In this document: positions 1-5,870 of the stretch, in pieces
How the letters are laid out: every line of letters starts with the position of its first letter
Numbering within the stretch: the first letter of the stretch is position 1
Assembly (NCBI GenBank): GCA_031285525.1
Contig: JAITWB010000264.1
Span: 1-9,278 of the forward strand
Direction of reading: 5' to 3'
Source of the DNA: Spirochaetaceae bacterium
GTDB lineage: Bacteria > Spirochaetota > Spirochaetia > Treponematales > Treponemataceae
DNA length: 9,278 nucleotides
Notes under the pieces: generated by a model
The model's input: only the letters and a program-made list of their open reading frames with translations
What the model was told of the DNA's origin: nothing
Database searches by the model: none
Translations under genes and position numbers: made by a program

Positions 1-152
1 GCTATGTAGTGATTGAACTCAAAATGAATGAATTCAAGTTATTTGACAAGTTGCCAAAAGAATATGCAGATGTGTTACCTAGTGCAGAAGATATTGAGAA
101 TCGTCTCAATTTGGAAGAAATCGAAAAAGACGATCCAAAATCAAGTTTATGA
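1..152 (+). pseudogene. C-terminal remnant of DUF1016/YhcG-type nuclease
   Basis: An open frame enters from the left edge (first full codon at 3) and stops with TGA at 150-152. It begins with YVVIELKMNEFK, which fits the last catalytic strand (E-x-K) of the PDDEXK domain in DUF1016/YhcG-type proteins. It then passes directly into LFDKLPKEYADVLPSAEDIE, which fits the extreme C-terminus of the same family. In intact members about 60 residues separate these segments, including a GLILC-type strand and a YAL helix. The apparent loss is in frame and joins the segments at a shared 'E-[FY]-K' position. The stretch is clearly more AT-rich than the DNA to its right, which suggests foreign origin. The family is linked to nucleic-acid binding and to accessory, restriction-associated loci. 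Only 50 codons are visible, so the state of the N-terminal part is unknown. Family assignment is from recalled motifs and is moderately sure; the deletion is an inference. Confidence 0.6.
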
Positions 153-801
153 AACAGATTTTTGACATCATAAAAAACAACCCCTTGTTTCAAGGCATAG
201 CTTTCACCGATTTTGACCGAATGCTGAACTGCCTTTCCGCAAGAACGGTAACGTATCAAAAAGGTGAAGTTATCCTTCTCTCCGGTGACAATGTGAATTT
301 TGTCGGGTTGGTTCTCTCCGGCAGAGTACAGGTCATAAAAGAGGATGTGAACGGGTCTGCAACTATTCTGACAGAGCTTGGAGCTCCTGAACTGTTTGGG
401 GAAGCCTTTGCCTGCGCCGGGATTGAACACAGTCCTGTACGGTGATGGCTGCGGATACGGCGGAGATCCTGTTTCTCGATTATAGAAGAATCATTACCTC
501 CTGTTCTGCCGCCTGTTCCTTCCATACACAGCTTATAGAGAATATGCTCAAATTGGTCGCACGCAAGAACGTACTGCTCAACCAAAAGATAGAGATTCTC
601 TCCAAACGTACCACGAGAGAGAAACTGCTTTGTTTTTTTGATATCCACAGAGGACGAGCAAAACGATTTACCATTCCCTTTAACCGGGAGGAGCTCTCTC
701 AGTATCTCTGTGTGGATCGGAGCGCCATGTCAAACGAGCTCTGCAAAATGCGTGATGAGGGATTGATTACCTTTGAGAAGAATCTCTTTGAAATGCTATA
801 A
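149..801 (+). pseudogene. Crp/Fnr-family transcriptional regulator, frameshifted
   Basis: Two frames together encode one Crp/Fnr-type regulator of about 217 residues, a normal length. The first (ATG 149, TGA 443-445) has the N-terminal cyclic-nucleotide-binding-like beta barrel, with GEVILLSGD, LVLSGRVQVIKED and the FGEAFACAG turn. The second frame, in phase with base 442 and ending at TAA 799-801, supplies the long dimer helix (CSAACSFHTQLIENMLKLVA) and the winged helix-turn-helix (FNREELSQYLCVDRSAMSNEL). The break falls in 'SPV-TVMAA': restoring one base between 438 and 439 gives GTN-ACG-GTG-ATG and rejoins the frames exactly. No stop or other damage occurs elsewhere, so the lesion is recent or a sequencing error. 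The start overlaps the upstream remnant's stop (ATGA) and I see no Shine-Dalgarno sequence before it. It belongs to the Crp-like subgroup common in clostridia and spirochaetes; its ligand cannot be told. The gene runs tail to tail into the diguanylate cyclase, sharing six bases. Confidence 0.85.
437..442 (+). other. Single-base frameshift site in the Crp/Fnr gene
   Basis: The bases GTACGG read as V-R followed by a TGA stop in the upstream frame. The family sequence expected here is S-P-V-T-V-M-A, which needs one extra base after GT at 437-438. There is no homopolymer or obvious slippery heptamer here, so programmed frameshifting is not suggested. Confidence 0.75.
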
Positions 802-1713
802 ACTGGCAAAAGTGTACTTGTTCCGTCCGTTCCGCTTTGACTCATAGAGCATATCGTCGGCACGGTGAATAAAATCTTCTGCGGTAAAGGTCTGTTTTAC
901 GTCGCCGGTGGCCACCCCTATGGAAATGGTCACACACCGATTATCACCGCCTTCTTCGTGGAGTATGTTTTTGTTCCGCACACTCTCGATTAACCGTTCC
1001 GCTATCAGCCGAGCGCCGTTTTCATCGGTGTTAGGCAGGACGATAACGAACTCCTCGCCGCCGTAGCGGGCAACGAAATCGTCTTTTCGAGTGGTACCGT
1101 TATGCAGGGTTTCAGCAATAATCCGCAGGCACTCATCGCCCTGAACATGCCCGTATGTGTCATTGTATTTCTTAAAATGATCGATATCCGCCATCATCAG
1201 GCTGAATACGCCGTCGCTGCGGGAGAGGGTATTTAAAAGGCGTCCCAAATTTTCATCAAAATAGCGTCTGTTGTAAATTCCGGTGAGTGAGTCATAATAC
1301 ATCTTCTCGATCTCCGATTCCAGCTCAACCACCGTTGCCTGGGTTTTCCGTAACTCGGTTATATCGATAGAGTACTCCAAATGAGCCTTTCTCCCATCCG
1401 GCCAATCAATGAGCCGCCCAGTTTTGCGCAATATGGTGCCGTAAATCCGTTCCTTGTGTTCCCATACGATAGACTTACCCGGCTCCTGACGCAGCTGCTC
1501 ATAGGGACAGGAAGCGCAGGGTTCATCCAAATCCTGAAGCAGTTTATAACACTTATGACCAATACCGTCACCGGTAACATGGAACTTTTCCCTCATGCTG
1601 TCATTGAGAAAGAGGATATCGAAGGTCTCGGAATCACAGACGCAAATAATGGCTTCCATTCCGTTCAATATGTTTCTGAGCATCGCCAGTTGATCGGTCT
1701 TGCTGCTTGTCAC
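796..1713 (-). CDS. PAS-GGDEF diguanylate cyclase
   Basis: Probable diguanylate cyclase, making cyclic di-GMP from two GTP in the cytoplasm. The preferred start is GTG at 1713-1711, giving 305 residues, because GGAGGAGG lies eight bases upstream (1729-1722) and a promoter lies just beyond. A TTG at 1764 would add 17 residues but overlaps the promoter -10 region. Residues 8-120 form a PAS-like sensor (from MLRNILNGMEAIICVCD to a closing SIDITELR), followed by a short helical linker and the DSLTGIYNRR entry to GGDEF. The active site is GGEEF at 218-222. The product-inhibition site RKDD at 209-212 has the standard five-residue spacing, so both catalysis and feedback inhibition look intact. The metal-binding MMADIDHF lies at 173-180. 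The PAS domain holds a C-x10-C-x2-C cluster (C55, C66, C69), which may bind metal or sense redox state. No membrane segment is visible. It is convergent with the broken Crp/Fnr gene. Confidence 0.92.
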   Translation of the reverse strand: MTSSKTDQLAMLRNILNGMEAIICVCDSETFDILFLNDSMREKFHVTGDGIGHKCYKLLQDLDEPCASCPYEQLRQEPGKSIVWEHKERIYGTILRKTGRLIDWPDGRKAHLEYSIDITELRKTQATVVELESEIEKMYYDSLTGIYNRRYFDENLGRLLNTLSRSDGVFSLMMADIDHFKKYNDTYGHVQGDECLRIIAETLHNGTTRKDDFVARYGGEEFVIVLPNTDENGARLIAERLIESVRNKNILHEEGGDNRCVTISIGVATGDVKQTFTAEDFIHRADDMLYESKRNGRNKYTFASL

Positions 1714-1721
1714 TCCGCCTT

Positions 1722-1729
1722 CCTCCTCC
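1722..1729 (-). promoter_or_regulatory. Strong ribosome binding site fixing the GTG start of the PAS-GGDEF gene
   Basis: On the minus strand GGAGGAGG is followed by the eight bases AAGGCGGA and then GTG at 1713-1711. The TTG candidate at 1764 has no comparable site, so the GTG start is favoured. Confidence 0.75.
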
Positions 1730-1751
1730 AGAAAACAACCATCTCTGAATA

Positions 1752-1780
1752 AATCTATTTCCAAAAGGTCATTTCGTCAA
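1752..1780 (-). promoter_or_regulatory. Sigma70-type promoter for the PAS-GGDEF gene
   Basis: The minus strand reads TTGACG (1780-1775, five of six matches to the -35 consensus), a 17-base spacer, then TAGATT (1757-1752, four of six matches to the -10). Transcription would begin near 1745, about 30 bases before the GTG start and downstream of the alternative TTG, which supports the shorter protein. Prediction by eye. Confidence 0.6.
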
Positions 1781-1880
1781 TATAAAAAGCACCTTTTAAC
1801 ATAGATTCTGACATATAAAACACTATAACCCCTGTTTTTCAATAAAACCATGTTTTGTGATAAAAAGAGGTAACAAAATC

Positions 1881-1915
1881 TCCCTTCTCAGGTGTTATAT
1901 ATACCTAAGAAGGGG
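1881..1915 (+). promoter_or_regulatory. Stem-loop overlapping a Shine-Dalgarno-like sequence
   Basis: The left arm (1881-1893) pairs with the right arm (1903-1915) through 11 Watson-Crick pairs, one G-U pair and one C-A mismatch, around a nine-base loop GTTATATAT. The right arm contains most of AAGGGGG (1910-1916), which lies seven bases before a TTG at 1924 in frame with the phosphatase. If that TTG is used, the hairpin would hide the ribosome binding site. No U-run follows on the plus strand, so it is not a normal terminator. It could instead be a DNA operator. Confidence 0.5.
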
Positions 1916-1935
1916 GAAATCACTTGTACTGTTTG

Positions 1936-1965
1936 TTGCCTATGCCTGTCAGAACTGTTTATAAT
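1936..1965 (+). promoter_or_regulatory. Candidate promoter for the PAP2-type phosphatase
   Basis: There is a perfect TATAAT at 1960-1965, with a weak TTGCCT (1936-1941, four of six matches) 18 bases upstream. The predicted start of transcription is at or next to the ATG at 1972, so this promoter would give a leaderless or nearly leaderless transcript. That fits the lack of a ribosome binding site before 1972. Confidence 0.4.
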
Positions 1966-1971
1966 AGATCT

Positions 1972-2835
1972 ATGAACAAAGTCCTTTTATTGTTATTTGT
2001 CTCGTGTTTTTTGGCTGTATTATTATGTGCGCCTCTTGCTGCAGAAGAAGACTTATCTGTCAATCAGGGGAAACCCTTTAAGAACAGTATTGTCCCTTTG
2101 ACCTTTTTGTTTCACGATTTTGGCTGGAACATTTTGGGAACCCTCACCCATAATTACGGTCTCAACTTCGCCGCAGCAGGGATTGGAACAGCGCTCTTTA
2201 TAGATACCGGAATCGACTGGAATTTCCGCAACCTGGTCTATGAAAATCAGGGGATTGCCAATGCAGGAATTCCGGCTCTCTATGCCGCATACTTCGTTCC
2301 TCCCATAGCGCCTGTGGTAACCTATATTACCGGCCGTATTCTCAAAAATGAACGAATGCAAATCGCCGGTCTTGCGCTGACCCAGGCGCTCGGTATCACC
2401 CTCAGCTTTCAGTCTGTTCTCAAAATGACCACCGGACGCTCTGCACCGGGGATCATAGACGGACACGGACATGCGAGAAACAGCCGCACCGATGATTTTT
2501 CCACTGAATTTGACTGGTTCAATATGAATCTAATCGACGGCTGGCCCAGCGGTCATACCGCAAATTCATTCGCAGCCGCTGCCGTCATCGGGGAGATCTA
2601 CCACGACAAACCGCTTCTCGTGGCAGGGGTCTACACCTATGCCGCACTTATCGGCCTGTCCATGGGCGTAAGCGTTCACTGGATATCCGAAGTACTTGCC
2701 GGAGCATTGATCGGCTTTGCCGTAGGAAAAACGGTGGGAAAGAGTTACCGTGCACTGCTGGAAAACTCTGCAGCACAGGAACAGGTCAGCTGGTACGCCA
2801 CCGCCAACAAAGTAGGAGTAATCATTCGGTGGTAG
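1972..2835 (+). CDS. Secreted/membrane PAP2-superfamily phosphatase
   Basis: Member of the PAP2 (acid phosphatase/lipid phosphatase) superfamily, probably acting on a lipid or isoprenoid phosphate at the outer face of the membrane. From ATG 1972 it has 287 residues, starting with a classic signal peptide (MNK, hydrophobic core, APLAA) probably cut before EEDLS. Several hydrophobic segments follow. Motif 1 is KMTTGRSAP (151-159), motif 2 PSGHT (192-196) and motif 3 HWISEVLAG (236-244). Lys, the Ser-Gly-His of motif 2 and the motif-3 His are present. The usual motif-1 Arg before Pro is Ala, the motif-3 Arg is missing (Ser at that position) and the motif-3 Asp is Glu. It may therefore belong to a variant subfamily or have changed activity. 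A TTG at 1924 with AGGGGG upstream would add 16 residues; I prefer 1972 because the signal peptide begins there. It is convergent with the secreted-protein gene at 2852, with 16 bases between and no terminator seen. Confidence 0.87.
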   Translation: MNKVLLLLFVSCFLAVLLCAPLAAEEDLSVNQGKPFKNSIVPLTFLFHDFGWNILGTLTHNYGLNFAAAGIGTALFIDTGIDWNFRNLVYENQGIANAGIPALYAAYFVPPIAPVVTYITGRILKNERMQIAGLALTQALGITLSFQSVLKMTTGRSAPGIIDGHGHARNSRTDDFSTEFDWFNMNLIDGWPSGHTANSFAAAAVIGEIYHDKPLLVAGVYTYAALIGLSMGVSVHWISEVLAGALIGFAVGKTVGKSYRALLENSAAQEQVSWYATANKVGVIIRW

Positions 2836-2851
2836 CGGTAGAAAAGACTCT

Positions 2852-3568
2852 TTAGAAAACGCTATAGGGCACGATCTCTGTGATATTCAGAAAACAGTCG
2901 ATCCTTGCGATATATTTCCCGCCGTCGATATAGAGCCGGGGAATTTCTGTCAAGAGAACGGTTCCGTTTATCTCTTTTGGTTTGTTTTTCTCAATCTTCC
3001 GTACATACTCACGGACGGCGTTTAGGATCGCCTGTGAGTATGCCTCTTTTATCCCTTCGGCCTCATCGATTACAGAACCTCGGCCAATGCCGCTCGCCTT
3101 GGGATACACCACCGAGTACCAACGGCTCCGCTGCCGCTCCACCTGAGGAGTCACCGGAAACTCGACCCAGCAGGAAAGCCGCCCTTCTTCAATACGGGGC
3201 TCGGTAAAGATGATACCTGAGTTTCGCTCAGGAAGCCTTGCCAGAGATTCCCGGGAAAAATACTCCTCCACTCCCCGGAGTCTGTCGGAGGGGGTATAGG
3301 AAAAACTCCAGCCGTACACCATGCCTTCTATGATAAAGGGGGCAATGGAACGGAGTTCCCCCAAGGGATACTGAATCAGGGAATCCGGCGCAGGGGCTTC
3401 TTTGCCCGGTACCGATTCGAGGAGTACCCACAAGGGAAACCGCAGTCTGTCCCCTGCCGTCCACGCTCCGGAAGCACTCTGCACCGGAGTATCGCCGTGC
3501 AGAACCGCCGCAGCGAAAAAGAGGCACAGAATCGGTAATAAACGGGTTATCGAAAGGTGCTTTTCCAT
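2852..3568 (-). CDS. Secreted protein of unknown function
   Basis: A 238-residue protein that I cannot assign to a named family. Residues 1-25 form a signal peptide (MEKH, then a hydrophobic run ILCLFFAAAVL and HG), probably cleaved before DTPVQ. Cys15 lies inside the hydrophobic core without a lipobox, so it is not an obvious lipoprotein. The mature part has no transmembrane segment and mixes strand-like and helical stretches: YPLGELRSIAPFIIEGMVYG near 67-86, the basic and aromatic region VERQRSRWYSVVYPKASG near 143-160, and a helix with AYSQAILNAVREYVRKIEKN near 176-195. It ends in IDCFLNITEIVPYSVF. The product is presumably periplasmic or exported. Its ATG lies inside the end of the rhomboid gene, with a 22-base overlap and GGAAAG upstream, so translation is probably coupled to the protease. 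It is the last gene of the minus-strand set. Confidence 0.85.
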   Translation of the reverse strand: MEKHLSITRLLPILCLFFAAAVLHGDTPVQSASGAWTAGDRLRFPLWVLLESVPGKEAPAPDSLIQYPLGELRSIAPFIIEGMVYGWSFSYTPSDRLRGVEEYFSRESLARLPERNSGIIFTEPRIEEGRLSCWVEFPVTPQVERQRSRWYSVVYPKASGIGRGSVIDEAEGIKEAYSQAILNAVREYVRKIEKNKPKEINGTVLLTEIPRLYIDGGKYIARIDCFLNITEIVPYSVF

Positions 3569-4221
3569 ACTTTCCAGGGGTTGATACCAAGCCTGACGAG
3601 AAAATAGAGCCAGGCAACGGCAAAGCCGGCAAGGTGTGTCATATGAGCGACTCCGGATCTCCAGCTAAACAGCTCGCTCAGTATTTCAATGGCTGCATAC
3701 ACGAGTACCAGAATCGGAGCCGGTACGGGGATGATCCCCCATATGAAGATGGAGGAAGCCGGAAACAGCACCGCATAACTCAAGAGCATCGCATAGATAG
3801 CCCCGGAAGCGCCCATGAGAAACACATTCACGGAGCCGGTAAAATAATATATCCCAAAGGAGAATATGCCGCAAAACAGCCCCGAAACAAAATAGAGTAA
3901 GAGAAATTCCTTTGATCCCAGCCGCCTTTCCACGGACATACCGAAAAAGAACAGCGCCAGCATATTGAACAAGAGATGGGTAAAGCCCCCATGGACAAAC
4001 ATATAGGTAAAAAACTGCCAGTACATCCGGTGATAGATGAGGTTTACCACATTAAGGGAGAGCCAGGTATACATTCCCGGCGCAACCCTGGTAAGCAGGT
4101 ATACCAAGAGATTAATCCCAATGAGGATGAGCGAAACGTTCCAATATGCATAGGAAAAGGGGCGTTTTATAAGACTGCTTCTTGTAGGTGTATCCATATT
4201 TACAACTGTAACAATAAACAC
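3547..4221 (-). CDS. Rhomboid-family intramembrane serine protease
   Basis: Cleaves transmembrane segments of membrane proteins within the bilayer. The 224 residues contain about six hydrophobic segments with a short cytoplasmic N-terminus. The family signatures are visible in order. HGGFTHLLFNM (77-87) carries the His and Asn of the oxyanion region. MGASGAIYA (136-144) holds the nucleophile Ser139. HMTHLAGF (193-200) holds the catalytic His196, so the Ser-His dyad is intact. No extra domain is attached. The GTG at 4221 overlaps the end of the glucosidase gene by 22 bases. An ATG at 4197 (MDTPTRSS) would start three bases after the glucosidase stop and is an equally reasonable choice, as neither has a good ribosome binding site. 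The 3' end overlaps the secreted-protein gene. Substrates are unknown. Confidence 0.92.
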   Translation of the reverse strand: MFIVTVVNMDTPTRSSLIKRPFSYAYWNVSLILIGINLLVYLLTRVAPGMYTWLSLNVVNLIYHRMYWQFFTYMFVHGGFTHLLFNMLALFFFGMSVERRLGSKEFLLLYFVSGLFCGIFSFGIYYFTGSVNVFLMGASGAIYAMLLSYAVLFPASSIFIWGIIPVPAPILVLVYAAIEILSELFSWRSGVAHMTHLAGFAVAWLYFLVRLGINPWKVWKSTFR

Positions 4222-5870
4222 TCATAAGGTTCAAGCAAAATCTTCTCAAGGGTCTTTTTTTCTTGTTCCCTCACGCAGTTACTGAGTACAACCGTTGCCG
4301 GACGGGGAAGTTCCGCACGCTTCCGCTTGCTCGAAAAATTGAGGAATATCAGCATATCCCCCGGTTGAACCTGATAGGATTCCTTTCTTCTGGTAGAACC
4401 TGAGGTTCCGAATGATCCTCCATCATACCCGGAAAAACGCTCCTGAGCAGTACGTACATAGGAGATAACCCCATCACGTCCATCGGCAAGAAAGACGAAG
4501 CCGCCCTTCGAAAGCACCGCAGAGTCATGCCGCAGAGAAAGGAGGTTTCGATACCACGACCAGAGCGACGCCGGATCGGATTGCTCGACTGATGCATTTA
4601 CCTCAGCATAATCACTTTGAAGTGGAAGCCAGGGACGCACTCCCTCAGCAGTAAACCCTGCGTTTGCAGAATCATCCCATTGCATGGGAGTCCGTTCCGG
4701 ATCACGGCCTATCGGCAGGGGCCAAAAGGTTTTTCCCGTAGGATCCACGATCTCCTTTTTGGAAATATGTCCTCCGATCATACCCAGTTCTTCACCGTAA
4801 TAGATAAACGGCGTTCCCCGGGCGGTCAGCAGCAGCATTGCGGCTATCTGACAGCGTTTCTTCTGAATATGCGGATTCCGTGAGAAATACCGTTTCCCGT
4901 GACGGGGCTGATCGTGATTACTCAACGTGATATTGGGCCAAGAATCAGGGGGAAGCAGGGAATACCATCGGTTAAGCGCCGCCGAGAGCGCCCGGGGGTT
5001 CCACTTCTGGTATAGCAGATTCATATTAAAGGCCAGAGAGAGGAGCCCCTTCCCCTGATACCGGGCGGCAATCTCGCTTTGGCGGGTAAAAATCTCGCCT
5101 ATAAGGACTCGATCTCCTTCATACTCGTCGGCTATACTCCGAATATCCCGGCAAATATCGAGGGTCTCGGGACGGTTTCTGTCGTAGATATGGTTTTGGA
5201 AGATATCGGGATTGGCGTTCCAGGAAAAGGGATTGCTCCGCAGCTCGTCATCCTTGATATACCAGTTAACCACATCCATGCGGAATCCATCCACACCCAG
5301 ATCGAGCCAGAACCGGATAACCTCATACATCGCTTTTTTGAGTTCCGGATTACGCCAGTTCACTTCAGGCTGATGGGAGGTAAAGGTTCCCAGGAACCAC
5401 TCATCGGTGGCGTCATTATCGTGCCAGGCGCTCTTGAGTTCAAACTGGCATACCCAGTTATTGGGTTTTCGCCGTTTCCTTTCCGTCCAGAGATACCAGT
5501 CATGCTTAGGGTTATCCCTGCTGCTCCGGGCCTCGATGAACCACGGGTGCTGGTCCGACGTATGGTTTATCACCAGATCAAAGACGATCCGGATATTCCG
5601 CTTGTGGGCTTCGGAGATAAGACGCTTTACGTCATCCATGGTGCCAAAGAGGGGGTCTATATCGCAGTAATCGCTTATATCATAGCCGAAATCAACCATG
5701 GGTGACTTAAAAAACGGAGAAACCCAGAGTGCGCTCACCCCAAGGCCGGCAATATAATCCAGCCGGGAGATGACCCCCGGAACATCTCCGATACCATCGC
5801 CGTTTGAATCCTGAAAACTCCTCGGATATATCTGATAAAAGACAGCGGACTGCCACCAAGGAGTAGTCAT
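4200..5870 (-). CDS. GH13 alpha-glucosidase, oligo-1,6-glucosidase type
   Basis: Cytoplasmic retaining glucosidase of family GH13, predicted to release glucose from alpha-1,6-linked oligosaccharides such as isomaltose. Numbered from ATG 5870 (556 residues, usual size), the N-terminal barrel starts MTTPWWQSAVFYQIYPRSF. A calcium-loop-like DSNGDGIGD is at 21-29 and the conserved DLVINHT at 98-104. The catalytic residues are Asp199 (GFRMD, nucleophile), Glu259 (LIGE, acid/base) and Asp320 (SNHD). Val200 after the nucleophile is the residue tied to alpha-1,6 preference in oligo-1,6-glucosidases; alpha-1,4 enzymes usually have Ala or Thr there. TPMQWDDSANAGFT is another family signature. No signal peptide is seen. 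The C-terminal beta domain has a Gly/Ser-rich stretch (near 480-495, GYDGGSFGTSGSTRR) that looks like an inserted loop. ATGs at 5885 and 5900 are also in frame; the 5900 one overlaps the upstream cyclase stop as ATGA. Confidence 0.93.
   Translation of the reverse strand: MTTPWWQSAVFYQIYPRSFQDSNGDGIGDVPGVISRLDYIAGLGVSALWVSPFFKSPMVDFGYDISDYCDIDPLFGTMDDVKRLISEAHKRNIRIVFDLVINHTSDQHPWFIEARSSRDNPKHDWYLWTERKRRKPNNWVCQFELKSAWHDNDATDEWFLGTFTSHQPEVNWRNPELKKAMYEVIRFWLDLGVDGFRMDVVNWYIKDDELRSNPFSWNANPDIFQNHIYDRNRPETLDICRDIRSIADEYEGDRVLIGEIFTRQSEIAARYQGKGLLSLAFNMNLLYQKWNPRALSAALNRWYSLLPPDSWPNITLSNHDQPRHGKRYFSRNPHIQKKRCQIAAMLLLTARGTPFIYYGEELGMIGGHISKKEIVDPTGKTFWPLPIGRDPERTPMQWDDSANAGFTAEGVRPWLPLQSDYAEVNASVEQSDPASLWSWYRNLLSLRHDSAVLSKGGFVFLADGRDGVISYVRTAQERFSGYDGGSFGTSGSTRRKESYQVQPGDMLIFLNFSSKRKRAELPRPATVVLSNCVREQEKKTLEKILLEPYECLLLQL

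Larger units (their letters stand above)
1765..1971. other. AT-rich intergenic region between divergent genes
   Basis: This gap separates the minus-strand cyclase from the plus-strand phosphatase. It holds the upstream part of the cyclase promoter, a stem-loop at 1881-1915 and a TATAAT box at 1960-1965. Between 1781 and 1880 there are A/T tracts and partial promoter-like hexamers on the plus strand (TTAACA at 1796, TATAAC at 1824), but their spacing does not fit a standard promoter. I see no open frame, tRNA or known riboswitch core. Confidence 0.5.

Noticed and set aside
437..447. Programmed ribosomal frameshift in the Crp/Fnr gene
   Set aside because: No slippery heptamer, no homopolymer and no evident downstream structure; an ordinary one-base deletion or sequencing error explains it.
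256..648. Minus-strand frame of 130 codons across the frameshift of the Crp/Fnr gene
   Set aside because: It reads opposite a clearly recognisable regulator and has no protein-family features; it is a shadow frame.
1..801. Mobile element or defence island at the left edge
   Set aside because: A nuclease-family scrap is present, but there is no transposase, integrase, terminal inverted repeat or attachment site in the visible sequence.
1381..1752. Plus-strand frame of 123 codons opposite the PAS domain
   Set aside because: It is antisense to conserved PAS coding sequence, runs through the cyclase ribosome binding site and has no recognisable motif.
1711..1764. TTG start at 1764 for the PAS-GGDEF protein
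   Set aside because: It falls between the -35 and -10 boxes of a good promoter, so it would not be on that transcript, and the GTG at 1713 has a much stronger ribosome binding site.
1881..1915. Stem-loop read as a transcription terminator
   Set aside because: No U-run follows on the plus strand. On the minus strand a weak TTTT follows, but no gene lies upstream of it in that direction.
2836..2851. Possible bidirectional terminator between the convergent phosphatase and secreted-protein genes
   Set aside because: Only AAAGA-C-TCTTT is present; a one-base loop cannot form a hairpin and there is no GC-rich stem.
5079..5705. Open frame of 208 codons on the plus strand inside the glucosidase gene
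   Set aside because: It lies exactly antisense to the most conserved GH13 region, has no ribosome binding site I can see, and its sequence shows no domain. Long antisense frames are common opposite GH13 genes.
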